Below are positions 48,059 to 59,800 of a DNA stretch of 64,000 nt, one piece after another (the first letter of the stretch is position 1; every line of letters begins with the position of its first letter). Origin of the DNA: Caulochytrium protostelioides (Eukaryota > Chytridiomycota > Caulochytriomycetes > Caulochytriales > Caulochytriaceae); NCBI GenBank assembly GCA_003615045.1, contig ML014140.1:86214-150213 (forward strand). The letters are read 5' to 3'. The position numbers were made by a program, and so were the translations under genes. The notes below the pieces were generated by a model. The model worked only from the letters and a program-made list of their open reading frames with translations. It did no database searches and was not told where the DNA came from.

Positions 48059-49782
48059 GACGGAGCCAGTCCGGGGTCGCCGTGGGCGCCGTCGCCGACG
48101 TTGGCCCGCCGCAGAGGCGAGGGGGAAGGCCAAGGAGAGAAAGGCGGGAGCGGCAATGAATGAAATGCAACGGACGACAGCGCACGCGCGTGAGCGTCGT
48201 CAGACGTGGAAACCCAGGCCGGTCCGTCGGCCCGAAGAATACGACAGAAGAGCACTTACGTCGCCAGAAAAATGAGACGAGACAACCAGCCAAGAGCGGT
48301 GCCGTCAAAGACGATTCGAGAGAGACCTCTGAATGGCACACAGCAGCACAAACAATCAAACAAAAACAGAAACCAAAACAACAAAAAAGTATGCCAAAAG
48401 CTGGTCAGACCATCGAGTCGAAACGGAAGACCGGAAGGCGATCACAAAAAAAAAAAAGAAAGCACCCGTAGCAGCATGAAAGCGTTGTGGAGGCCAAAAA
48501 AAAGGATGGAGAGATGCTGAAGGGGGATGTGGTAGGCAAGGAAAGCGGATAGGTATCCAAAATGCTGGGGAGAAATGTCGCGGATGGCAGCGGTAGCGGA
48601 GAGGTGCAGGTGCGGGTTGAACAGGGATGGAGCTCCATCGACAACGACCCGAAAAGGCATTCGGAGCAGGGATCGCGGCTTTTTGAGCGCCGTTCCCAAT
48701 GGGGCCCTTGCTACGCATCCCCGTCAGCGTCGGACCCCTGCCGCGGTGCCTCTTGGCGGCGGGCCTCGCGAGCGCCGCGCCATCACGGTCCGACAAGTCC
48801 CGTGGCCAGGGCTGATATACTCGGGGCGTCTCTCCTACCCGACTGCGGTCGATAAGAGGGCGCATCCGGAACCACGCGGAACCGTCGAGCCTTCGGTATG
48901 CGGCCTGCGCCCGGGAGGCGGTCTGCGCGAGCGGTTGTCCTCCGCGGCCGGCCTCAGCGGCCCATGGCCTGCCCCCGCGCAGGATGGATCTGGACCTCTG
49001 GAAACAGGATCGACGCTGGAGTGCTGCCAGCGGACGCCTCGGCGGCACGATACGCCAAAGAGCGTCGCCCGGCATCCGAGCCGCTGAGCAGACGACCCAT
49101 CGTGCGGCGTGCCGTTCGTACGCCGCTGGCCGGGCCGACCGCTGATCCGGCGGAACGGCGATCGCGGTCAGCGATCGCCCGTGGCGGCCGCCGCTGCGCC
49201 ACACGACTGCCGCTGCGCCACACGGGCGCCACCGCCGGTGGCTTAGCCCGGCGGAGGGCCTCTCCCGTGGCGGGCCGCTGCCGCCCTGACCGCCGGACCG
49301 TCGCCACCGGCTCGCGCTGACGCGGCCGGCGCGGACCGTACGCGACCGCCGGCGCGCGGCGAAGACGGCGAAAGCCCGACGATCGCGCCACGCCTCGTGC
49401 TTTCGGTCCGGCGCGGCGATCCGTTGACATGGCCGCGCGGCGGCTCGCTGGACGCTCAGGGTCACGCGTCTGGCTCGGGCCGTCGTTGGCTGCTGCTGCG
49501 GCTGCTGCTGCTGCTGCTGTTGCTGTTGCCCCTGCCGCCGCGACGGTGACGGTGACGGCCTCCGCCGCTGCGACTGCCGCTTCCGCTACTGACTTCCTTG
49601 ACTCGGTGCCCAGCGGCCTCGTGCTGCCACTTTGCCGCTTTGCCGCTCTTCCACCGTTCTTGTGCCATCCTGTCCCGTGTTCATTTCTCTTCAGCGCTGT
49701 CTTTTTGCCGTCTACCGTCTGCCGTATACGACGCATTCGTTGATTGAACGAGCGCCGGTCTGGTGCGTTCTGACAAGGCGCG
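48059..49782. other. Divergent intergenic region, chitin-synthase-like / SPT3
   Basis: Shared upstream region of two divergently transcribed genes. The left half is A-rich on the plus strand (48270-48540, with A-runs), the likely 5' UTR/promoter of the chitin-synthase-like gene. The right half ends with GCTGCTGCTG runs (49490-49530) and a pyrimidine-rich stretch before SPT3. No gene seen. Confidence 0.5.
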
Positions 49783-50904
49783 ATGGCATCCAAGAAGCTG
49801 TCGGCGGCTGCGACAGCGGCGGCGGCCGCCGCCAATGCTGCGGGCGCAGGCGCCTCGGCATCTTCGCTCCTGCCTGGGGCCGCGGGGACCGCGGCCACCC
49901 CGGCCGCCGCCGCCGCGGCGCATGCCGCTTCTTCGGAGCGCAAGCCCATGTACCAGCAGGAGATCCAGCAGATGATGTTTGTCTTCGGCGAAGTCTCGGA
50001 GCCGCTGGAGGAGACGACGCGGTTCGTCGAGGAGATCGTGCGGTCCCAGATCATCGAAGTCCTGATCCAAGGCGTAGCCCAGGCCTACCGCAAGGGCTCG
50101 AAGTATCTCAACCCCGAGGACCTGATGTTCCTCATCCGGCACGACCGCCCGAAGCAGAGCCGGTTGCGGAGTTTCCTCGCATGGAAGGATGCGCGCAAAA
50201 ACGCGAAGGGCGACAAGGACGGCGACGCCGCGGGGGGGCCCGGCGGCGGCGGCGGCGGTGCTGGTGGTGCGGACGGCGCTGATGCCCCGGATGGCGGCGC
50301 GGACGGCGGCGGCGGCGATGCCAAAGACGCGCGCGCCCGCAAGAACACGATCAAGCTCTCGTGGGAGTTCCTGCCGTTCTACAGCAGCGTCCTGGACGAC
50401 GCAGACGACGACGGTGGCGACGACGACGGCGAGGACGATGACGAGGAAGACCGGATTGCGTATGAGGCGCAGCTGGCGCGGCTGCGGGCCGCCGACGAGA
50501 TGACGCGCACGATGACGCGCGAGGAGTATATGTACTTCTCGGACTGCCGGCAGGCCTCGTTCACCTACAAGAAGGTGAAACGGTTCCGTGAGTGGTGCGC
50601 GATGGCACACTACTACGACAACAAGGCCAACAGTGACGTGCTGGACATCCTCGGTTTTCTGGCGCACGAGGTGGTCTCGCGCATCACGGAGACCGCGCTG
50701 CAGGTCAAGCGCGAGCAGGAGCGCCGTGCCGTCAAGGACGAGGATGCGCTGGGCGACCTCGGGCTCTTTGGCAAGGCGACGAACGAGCAGGCGCCGCTGA
50801 CCCCGGCGCATATTGCCGAGGCCTACCGCCGGCTGCAGCGCGGCGCCGTCACGACGATGCGCTTCCGCTCGCACCGTGTTCGCACCGCCATCTCGCTTAT
50901 CTGA
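49783..50904 (+). CDS. SPT3: SAGA complex subunit SPT3
   Basis: A 373-residue homologue of Spt3/SUPT3H, a histone-fold subunit of the SAGA transcription coactivator that helps deliver TBP to promoters. After an Ala-rich leader (about 1-50), the first histone fold reads YQQEIQQMMFVFGEV ... IVRSQIIEVLIQG ... LMFLIRHDRPKQSRLRSFL, followed by SWKD-like AWKDARKNAK. A Gly/Asp-rich linker and KNTIKLSWEFLPFYSSVL come next, then a strongly acidic DDDGGDDDGEDDDEEDR patch. The second part has MTREEYMYFSDCRQASF, KKVKRFREW and VLDILGFLAHEVV, all diagnostic. The C-terminus AHIAEAYRRLQR matches the last family helix. Single exon; the alanine leader is longer than in yeast. The start is the only ATG upstream of the leader in frame. 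Confidence 0.96.
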   Translation: MASKKLSAAATAAAAAANAAGAGASASSLLPGAAGTAATPAAAAAAHAASSERKPMYQQEIQQMMFVFGEVSEPLEETTRFVEEIVRSQIIEVLIQGVAQAYRKGSKYLNPEDLMFLIRHDRPKQSRLRSFLAWKDARKNAKGDKDGDAAGGPGGGGGGAGGADGADAPDGGADGGGGDAKDARARKNTIKLSWEFLPFYSSVLDDADDDGGDDDGEDDDEEDRIAYEAQLARLRAADEMTRTMTREEYMYFSDCRQASFTYKKVKRFREWCAMAHYYDNKANSDVLDILGFLAHEVVSRITETALQVKREQERRAVKDEDALGDLGLFGKATNEQAPLTPAHIAEAYRRLQRGAVTTMRFRSHRVRTAISLI

Positions 50905-51483
50905 CCCTGGCAACGTGGGGCCGTACCGGAAAGCCGTGCCGTGTGCCATCCATCGATACCATCAGTTCGGGTGGATGCTACCGACACGTGGGTCCAGTCA
51001 ACGTATCGCGCCCCCTATTTATCCGCTGGATCAGCAAGTACTTGCTCCGTTGCGAGTGTCACTCTCCTGCGGGACTGCTGCCTCTCTGCGATGAGTGTCC
51101 CTCCGCTTTGAGCATCGCCCAGTATGTCATATGCCTCATCAAGAATGCAAGATCGCTTTTTTTCTTTTCGCTTCTCTCTAGATTACATCACATCGTTTGG
51201 GATGTTCGACGCGCTGGAGCGTGTCCCACGGTCCCGCTATCGACGTGAACGTGAGCACGGCTGACAGGCATGCCCGACGGAGCTGGAACAGGCGTGATGG
51301 AGACCTGCGGCCGTCCGACCCTTCACGTGCCTGAGTCGGTGGGCCCTCACGCAAGACAACGGCGTCGCAGGATCGTGTTTATGCCTCTCGCCGTGGTACA
51401 GACCCCCATCGAGAGCTGGCAGCGGCTCCTTGGATGTGCCGTCGTCGTGCCACGCGTTTCATGTCATTGTATCATACTTCGTC

Positions 51484-51573
51484 ATATCATATCATATCAT
51501 ATCATATCATATCATATCATATCATATCATATCATATCATATCATATCATATCATATCATATCATATCATATC
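51484..51573. repeat. Pentanucleotide array CATAT, eighteen units
   Basis: Ninety bases of essentially perfect 5-bp repeat, sharply AT-rich inside GC-rich DNA. Interspersed near-units (GTATCATAC, TCATGTCATTG) precede it. Confidence 0.97.
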
Positions 51574-53350
51574 GCATTGCGTGACACTGCTTTTGCAACG
51601 CTGCGGCATCGGTGCTCTCCTCATCGCACGAGCCAAGCGACGCCGCCCCCATCCGCGGCGATGGCGCCGGCCTCCTCCCTTGAGCACCGCCGAGCCCCTT
51701 CGCTCCAGCCGATGCGTTCCGGCGAGAACCCGTCTCGCCGCTTCGGCTGCGGCCGCGCCTGCGGCCGCGCCACCAAGCGGGTGCTCACATAAGCACCCCG
51801 CAGCCGTGGCGCCGCGGTGCGCCCGCCGGCGGGACTTGGGCGCCCCGTCGCGCCGCCGTGGCGCTCAGGGTCTTGTCGCGGCGAATGCGGCATTGTTTCG
51901 AGTCGGGCTCGGCCACGCGTGCGACACCGCGGCTGACAGCATGCTGGCGGGTCGCCCGCTGCCGACCGCTTTCGCCTTCGTGGGGTGGTCCCCGTGCCAT
52001 CGTCTCGCATCGCCCGAGGATTCCCCCCGGGTTCCCGAGGGATTCTCCCTGGATCCAAAACCGGGGACCCGGGGTCCTCCCGATGGGACCGCAAGGACGA
52101 AGCACCAGCGATGCAAAGTTGCGAGGCGAAGGAGGAGCAAGATTCCCAGCTGCGCCGTCCCGAGTGGCGCATTTTATTCGATTATTATTTTTTTTTTTCG
52201 GCGCGAAACTCAAGCACGGCTGGACGGGCATGCGGCAGCCGCGTCGACTCCTAGGCGTAGCGAACGGTCTGGCGCACCACGCGTGTGGCGGCCCAGATGC
52301 GCCGAGTGAGGATCCTCCCCCCGCCAGAACGGGACGTCGCGGGTGCACCCCCGCGGAGGTGCTGGCGAACAGCAGCCATGGATCCGTCCGACCCAAGAGC
52401 CGTGATGCAGGCGGAAGGGTGCGGACAGGCCCGCCGCGGGTCCGCGTCGGTGCGCGCCTCATCGCGGCATGCTTCACCTTCGATCATGCATCGTCATGGA
52501 AACGGGCGTGGCACCGAACACACACACACAGCCCCCCGTCCGTGGCATGCCGGCGTGTCCGGCCGTAGGCCCGCCTGACCTGGGGATTCTGAACCGCTCC
52601 CTCCAGCGAGATCTCCCATCACTGATACCATCGGGCGCGCGATCCCGTGTGGCCAGGCGTGCGGCGGGCGAGGCCTCCACGCCGGCGCGCTAGCGCGCCT
52701 GACCTGGCGGCGAAGCGCGGTGCTGCCAACAAGCGGCGGGGAGGCTTCGGCATGAGCGAGAGCGGTGGCCGGACCGATGAACCGTATGGCCGAGCCGCAC
52801 GGCGGTTGGGATGGCCCCCGCCGCATGGTGGCCGCACGGCGACCCCAACGACCCTCTGCTCGGCTGCGTCAGCGTCCGTCGCCGCGCCGCAGCCCTTCAA
52901 GCGCACCTCCCCTCCTGCGCCGGCCTGCCGCCGCGCGCGATTGTCGCGCCACGGATCATCCGTTTCGTGGTGAGGTCCTGCCGCCGTGCTGGCCAGGTGG
53001 GTGGGTGGGCCATCGTCCATCCGTCCAACCATCCATCCATGCACCGGCTGGCCAGTATGAAGGCGGTCTCAGCACGCGAACGGGTGTGGGCAAAGCGGCG
53101 TCACGCTGGCGACGCCGCAGGCCGGGGGCAAGGGCCAGTGCTGACACGGACCGGCGGCGGCAAGGGTGCCCGCATGCGGGGGCCGAATCGAAGGAGCAGC
53201 AGCGCCCTCCACGGCCCCCTGCGATGCTCAACGCGGCCCGCCTGACGCCTTCGGGCGCGAAACGCTCCGCGCCCGCCAGATCAACGACCCCGTCCTGTCC
53301 TCGGCGGGACCGTCTTCAGACGAGTCACGCTTAGAAAAAAATAGGTCGCC

Positions 53351-53480
53351 CGAGACGAGACGAGACGAGACGAGACGAGACGAGACGAGACGAGGCAAGG
53401 CAAGGCAGGGCAAGGCAAGGCAAGGCGGCGCAAGGCAGAGCAAGGCAGGGCAGGGCCAGGCCAGGCGAGGCGAGGCGAGA
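53351..53480. repeat. Pentanucleotide arrays CGAGA then CAAGG/CAGGG
   Basis: Eight CGAGA units (53351-53390) grade into a degenerate CAAGG/CAGGG/GCGAGG array to about 53480, giving strong purine strand bias. Confidence 0.92.
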
Positions 53481-54942
53481 GGGGGATGACGGACGGATCG
53501 ACCCGTGAACCGTGACCCTAACAACTTCCCCGTGGCCTTTCATGCTCGTCCACATCGATCCTTCGTCAAGTCGTGGGGCGGCGGCAGCAAGCGCAGGCGC
53601 GATGGCGATGGCAGCACCACTGGCAGCCTGGCTGCATCTCCCGAAAAGGGTCATCAGCCAGCGGGCACGCGGGCATGCGGAGGAGCAGGAGGAGGCATCC
53701 ATGGGCTGCTCTGGCCGTGCGGAGGAACTCGAGCCTTGCCGCGTACAGATGGTGCAGCGCGTACCAGACGGATCGGCCGGTCAAGCGCTAGCACGGGTGC
53801 TTCCGAGCCTCCGGGAGGCCGGCCGCCGGGTGTATCCTGGGCTCTCTGCGCTGGAAAGGCGGCTCGTGGAAGGCCGTCTCCGGTTCCACCCTGCGGGGGA
53901 CCCCGAGGTCACCACGTGCCGTAACCCGGCGCGGTTTCCGAACATGCTCAACGTCCTGCCGCACGACCCCGTCACTGCTGTCCAACGTATCAGACGAGCC
54001 ATCGGTGCGAGCCAGGGTGGCGCGGGCATCCTTTCGGCATCGCACCCGGGGGCTCCACGGCCCCTCTCGGCCCGATCGGGCTCGGTATGCACGGTGCCTG
54101 CCTGCCGTGAGGAGGTGCGTCGCGATGCCGGGCCACCCTTCCCTCTGATCCAGGGTACCTGACGAAGAAGTCATAGAAGAAGTCACTGGCCAGAGCGGGA
54201 GATGGCGCCAGGAGACACGCGAGCCCGGGGAGCCGCGCGCCGGCACCCTGCTCGACGCTCTCCCCTCTGGAGCGATGCGCCGCGGATGCCGGATTGTGCA
54301 GGAAAACCGACCATATCCGGGTCGCCTGGCGTGGGAGAGACGGCCCCTTGTTTCCAAACATTTATCGTCGTCGCGAAAAAAAAAAGGCACCACAGCGGGG
54401 CAGCGGGGGGTGGCGAGAGCCCGCGTTAAGCAGGCCGAGCACGCGCGGGAGCGATCGTCCGCGCGGTCGCGGTTGCGAGGCCGGACGGCCGGCATGGTAC
54501 GGGCGCGTGCCGGTGTGTGGGCCATCACCCTGCATGCACCCATGCACCCAGGAGGCCTCCCCCCCGCTTCTTTCCCCCCGTGCCTCAGGCGCTCGGGCAC
54601 CGACGGCGGCGGCCGGGAAGATCGGGTCTCGGGTCAGCAGCGGGCACGCGGGCGTCCGCGGCTTCGAACCGGCCAGCGGCAAGGTCCAGGGCCGGACGAC
54701 GCGGCCGGACGACGCGATGGCTCGGGTCTCGTACCGCCGTCGGGCCGTGAGGCGTCGCGGCGGCCGGCCGGCCACGGGGGCCGACGCCAGTGGCGGGAGG
54801 ACGGCCGCCGCGGCGGGAGCCGCGAGAGCCGGCGGCCGTGGCGGACGCGCCCAACGCGAGCGCCACGACCGAGGAGGCCCACCGGCACGAGCCCACGGCG
54901 CAAGCCCACGGCGCAAGCCCGCAGGCACGGCACGAGCAGCCG

Positions 54943-55017
54943 CGATGCGATGCGATGCGATGCGATGCGATGCGATGCGATGCGATGCGATGCGATGCGA
55001 TGCGATGGTCGCAGCGC
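54943..55017. repeat. Pentanucleotide array CGATG, fifteen units
   Basis: Seventy-five bases of perfect 5-bp repeat in non-coding DNA; the same GATGC motif appears as short runs elsewhere in the window (about 421-445). Confidence 0.97.
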
Positions 55018-55305
55018 CGCCAGCCCGCCTTCGTGGCCGGCGCAGCAGCAGCCCCTGGGGCCGCATCGGACGCAGCCGCGGGCGGCGATCGCGGCGGCGG
55101 AGCGTGACCGTAGCGCACGCGACGACGACGGCGCGAGAGGCGATGGGCGAGCGCGATGCGGCGACGGCGCGAGGCGGCGGGAGCACGATGCGGCAGGCGA
55201 AAGCGGCTGCAACGAGCATCACCGCGCACGCCGGCGGCCGCACGGACGCTCGTCGTATGGCCCGAAGGCGCTCTGCCGGACCGACCGGTGCAGGCACCCC
55301 CCCGC

Positions 55306-55368
55306 TGGCCCGCTGGCCCGCTGGCCCGCTTGCCCGCAACCGCAACCGCAACCGCAACCGCAACCGCC
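55306..55368. repeat. Octamer CGCTGGCC and hexamer CGCAAC arrays
   Basis: About three CGCTGGCC units are followed directly by about five CGCAAC units. Non-coding. Confidence 0.85.
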
Positions 55369-56835
55369 CGGCGACGGCAACGGGCCGTGATACCCAGCGC
55401 ACCGGGACCGACGTCGGCCGAGTGACGAGTCGGACCGTCGAACCGCCGGATCGTGCGTCACAGCCCCCAAGATGATATAATGGCCGAGCCCGCGCGTGTG
55501 GCGTCTCGGTGCCGCGCCGTGTCGTGTCGTGCTCTGTTGATGCCGAGCGTCGGGTGCCGGGCATGAAGAGGAGCGTCGGTCATGACCAGCCGTTCCATCG
55601 TCCCTCGATTCCTGATGGGACCCACCCGCCCGCCATCGTGCATCCACTCTTACGTGTCGCTTCGCTTCGTGGTGGGTCATTTTATTGCACCTCACTGGTT
55701 CTTTCCGTCACGTCGCGCGGGATTGGGTCATCACTCATTCGCCCTTCGACAAAATCCGTGGATTCGACGAGGACGATCGATCGTTCTGCCGGCCGACGAT
55801 CCCTGGGTGGCGTCGTCGTCGTCCACGCGTGGTCCGCCACGTGCTGTCGTCCACGTGCCGTCGTCCTGCCACGTGAGCCCGATCCAGATCCCGTCGCGGC
55901 CTCGCGCCCTTCGACCGGTCTCGACGCGTGTCGCGCTGAGCCACGCCCCGCGGCCTCACGTCCGCCAGCCGCGTCCCGTGTGTGGCGAAGCGAGCTGACG
56001 CGCCACGCCCCCCCCTGCGTCGGATCGCTCGGTCCCGCTGGATTCGCTCGGGCGGATTCGCTCGCGTTCGCTGGAGCGATCCCGCGATCCTTTCCCGCCG
56101 GCGCTCCTTCCACGGCCAACCTCGGCGGTCCGGACCGCGCCGACACGCGCGTCGACTGCCGGCGCACCGCTGGCGGCCCCTCACCCTTCCGAGCCAACGA
56201 CCGATCGACCGGCCGACCGGCCAGCGGACCGGACCGGAGGCGGAGCCTTGCGCCACGGCGCGGCAGCTCGGTGCCTATCACGACAGCGCGTCGGTCGAGA
56301 ACGGTCACCGCATACGGCAGGACTCAGCACCCAACGCCGCCGTCAACACCCCTTCCCTGTGAATTGCTCTTTGACACAGAACGATCGATCGTTGGCGCGT
56401 TGGATCCATTCGTCCAGTGCTCCGTCCTCCTCCGGAAATCGTCCCGGGATACCGTTGCCGCTCTTCTTTTCTTTCTTTTTTTTTTTCATTCTTGTTGTCC
56501 GTGGCTGTTCTTGAGGCTACCGACCTCCATTGCGTCGCCATTTCGGTCGTGTTGGACGCCGCTCCGAATACGTGACTCTGTCGTGGGTGTCCCCAACGAC
56601 GCCAGGACGAGCGATCGTTCCGTCGCGCACGATCCCGATCACGTGCCGGATCCATCGACGCCGTGTGCTTGCGCGATCTCGCCCCGAGGCGCATTGCCGT
56701 TTTTCTGCATTGGACGCCCTTGTTCTCCGCTACACCCTCCGCCCGAGTGACCGTGATCTGTCGTGGTTCGCGTGGTTCGCTCGTCGGGTGGCTTGAGACG
56801 TCTTCGAGTCGCATTTGCGCGGATCTACTGTCACC

Positions 56836-59800
56836 ATGAGTGCTGCCGTCTCGGCCGAGGATAACCACGGCGCGGCCATCACGGCTGTAGCCACGTCAGC
56901 GCTGGCGGCGGCGACGACCCCGCCGGCTGCCGCTACGACGATGTCAGCGACCCCTCGCTTCTATCGGGGCCCTGTCTCAGGACGCCTCGCGCCGTCGTCG
57001 CATTATCTGGGGTCGCCGCTGGTCGCCGACATGAACGTCTCGATAAGCATGAGCCCGGTTGACGGCACGGCGTCGCCCGGTGCCTCCGCATGGTCCTTGC
57101 CGTCGCCGTCACCCTCCTCGGCAGAGCTCTCCCACCCCTTGCCGCCACACATCATCGCTTGCCACAGTAGCAAGAGCGCCTGCCAGTCGGCGCCGTCGCC
57201 CGCCCTGTCGCCGTCGTCTCTCTCGGCGTGCCCCGCGCGATCCCAAGCGACCGCGGCCGCCATGGACGATCATCACAACCCCACACCGGCCCGAGTGACG
57301 AAGCCGCCGCGGCCACCGCCCATCCAGATCGGGATGCCTGTTGCCGCCGCCGCCTCGGTCGCGGCGACGTCGGCCACCTCGGCCGCCGCCGCGGTGCGCG
57401 GCGCGATCTCGGGCCTCTTCTCCTCATCGGCTCCGACAAACGCCTTCCTCTCGTCGCCCGTCTCGTCGCCGGCGTCGTCTCACACCCACCACGGGTCGCA
57501 CCACCACCAACAGGCCGCGTACCCCCCGACACCGGCTCAGATGCAGGCGCAGGCCACCGCTCAGGCTCAGGCCGCCGCGCTCCGCTCGATGCCGCCTCCG
57601 GCGGCATCGTCGGCATCGGTGATGCGCGGCAAGTACGGCCCGGAGGCTGGCACGGGATATAGCAGCTCTCACGGGCCTTCGGCGCCAGCGCCGCCGAGCG
57701 ATGTCCGCGATGCAGACCAGCCGACGCATCATCCTGGTCAGGCCCATGCGGCGCTATCGCCTCCTTGCCCGCACTCGCACTCGCACTCGCATCCGTACCC
57801 GTCCCCTCACGCGCAGCAGGCGCACCCTGCAGGCCATGCGAATCTGGCGCCGGTGTCACGGCCAGGGTTGCCCCGAGCTGGGGTGTCGCATACCGCCGCC
57901 ATGCCGCCCACCGTGCGCCCCGCCCTGGGTCGTCCTGCTCAGTTGCATGCTTCTCATTCGCAACAGCCCCCGCAGCCCCCGCACCCGCAACATAATCACC
58001 AGCCCCCGCTGCCGCCACATGCAGCCGCCCACACGGCCATGGCGTCGTCCCCTTCGTCGTCTGCGAATGCCGCGATGGTGGCGGCGGCCAGCCGCGCCGC
58101 GCAGCATCCGCTCCACCATGCCAACGGCCCGGTCTCGCAGGTGGGCAGCGGCAAGTTCTCGTGCGTCTCGGAGCGCTATCTGCACGACTACACGCTGGAC
58201 GCGGCGTTCACAGCGCAGTATCTGCTCGGCGACGAGTTGGGTTGCGGCGGGTTTGGCTTTGTGTGCAGCGCGATCCATCGCCGGAGCGGCGTCGAGGTGG
58301 CGGTGAAGTTCGTCTTGAAGCGTAAGATCCCGTCGCGGGGATGGGTCTTTGATCCGCTCTACCGCGGCGGCAACGCACTGCCGAGCGAAATCGCCATCCT
58401 GCGCCGTCTGTCGCACGACAATATTGTCCGTTTCCTCGACTTCTACGAGGATGCCGTCTTCTTCTACGTAGTCACTGAGTACCACGGCACGCCCTGGGCG
58501 ACGTCGGGTCCCACGGGCTTGGCAGGCGGGGCCCACCCGTCCCCGCTCGCCGCAGCGAGCCATCTCGACGCGCCGCCGCCATCCGCATCATCGCCGTCAT
58601 CGCACCCGCCGCCGATGTCCCATCTCCCAGGCACCTCGGCCGTCCCGCACGCCTCGCACCTTCATCCGCCCACGACGATGGCCGCCCCGGCCTTTACCTT
58701 CAACCAGGACGGGCTGCCCACGCCGATCGCCCACAGCCCGCTGCTCATGACCCATAGCCCGCCGCCGCTCTCGGCCGGTCCGGGCAGCTCGCTCTCCCTG
58801 TCCTCGTCGTCCGGATCGTTCCCGGTCGGCGGCCTGGGCGCCGCCATGGGCACCGCTCATGCCTCGCGGCCGCCGCCGCCGAAAACGCTGGCCGCCATGC
58901 GCGCCATGTCGTCGACGGCCATCGCCGGTCATCACGACGCTGGCGCCGCGACCTCGGGGCCCATGCTCGTGGACCGACCGCCACGCGCTCAAGCCAATGG
59001 GCCGGCGCCCCCGCCTCTGACGCGTTTCGGCAGTGAGCCCATGCTGGCCGTGGACCCCGCTAGCAAGACCGCGCGGCTGAACGCAGTGCCCCTCATGAGC
59101 CCCCGCGTGGCCTCCCTGCAGGCGCTAGATCGACCGTCACTCTCCCAGGCCATCCCGTGCCGGCGCCGCTCCTCCTGCGATCTCTTCGAGTGTATCGAGC
59201 AGCACGAGCGGTTTACGGAGATGCAAGCGCAGCGCGTGTTTGGGCAGATCGTGAGCGCGATCTACCATCTGCACTCCCGCGGGTATGTCCACCGCGATCT
59301 GAAGGACGAGAACTGCTTGGTCGATCGAACATTCACCGTCAAGCTGGTCGATTTCGGCAGTGCGGCCCCGTACACGCCCAAGCGGGGTGCGGAGTGGGAG
59401 CACATCAAGCGCACCGCGCTCGCCGACCGGCAGCGAGCCCGTGCTCGGGCCCTCGAGGCGACGCGCGCGCGGCGCCATGCACGCCACCTCCAGCGCCAAC
59501 AGCAGCAGCAGCAGGACGAAGCCTTCCCGATGGATCTCGAGTGGGAGCTCGGGCCGGGCATGGACGTCACGTCGCCACCGGGTCCGATGCTCGATCCCTT
59601 TACGCCCCTGGAGAGCGTGCCCGCGCCGGCCTCGTCGACGCCTGTGCCCGCGTCGGCCCAGGCGCCGACCTGGAGCAGCCACGCGGAGGCCCAGGGCGCT
59701 TCGGCTGGACCACTGGACCCACCCGGTCCATCGGCGCAGGCTGCCCATGACGTCCACATGACGGCCGCCGATTCGGATCGGGAGGACGAGGCAGAAGAAG

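Larger units (their letters stand above)
50905..56835. other. 5.9-kb gene-free interval rich in satellites
   Basis: The largest interval without a recognisable gene. It holds a CATAT array (51484-51573), CGAGA and CAAGG arrays (53351-53480), a CGATG array (54943-55017) and CGCTGGCC/CGCAAC arrays (55306-55368). Long frames on both strands (for example 54275-55390 plus and 54362-55564 minus) mirror each other and translate to Arg/Ala/Pro-rich sequence, partly through the satellites. The last ~450 bp contains T-rich runs (56460-56500) and is the likely leader of the kinase gene. Confidence 0.55.

Noticed and set aside
47141-48133. Separate gene for the disordered frame upstream of the chitin-synthase-like protein
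   Set aside because: It ends in a consensus GTAAGT donor whose phase matches an acceptor in the next frame, so it is better read as exon 1; the leftmost apparent start is not an ATG.
51484-51573. CRISPR-like regular repeat
   Set aside because: Units are 5 bp with no spacers; it is a microsatellite in a nuclear eukaryotic genome.
54275-55564. Overlapping ~370-400-codon frames on both strands
   Set aside because: The frames mirror each other, run through the CGATG and CGCAAC arrays, and translate into repetitive Arg/Ala/Ser sequence.
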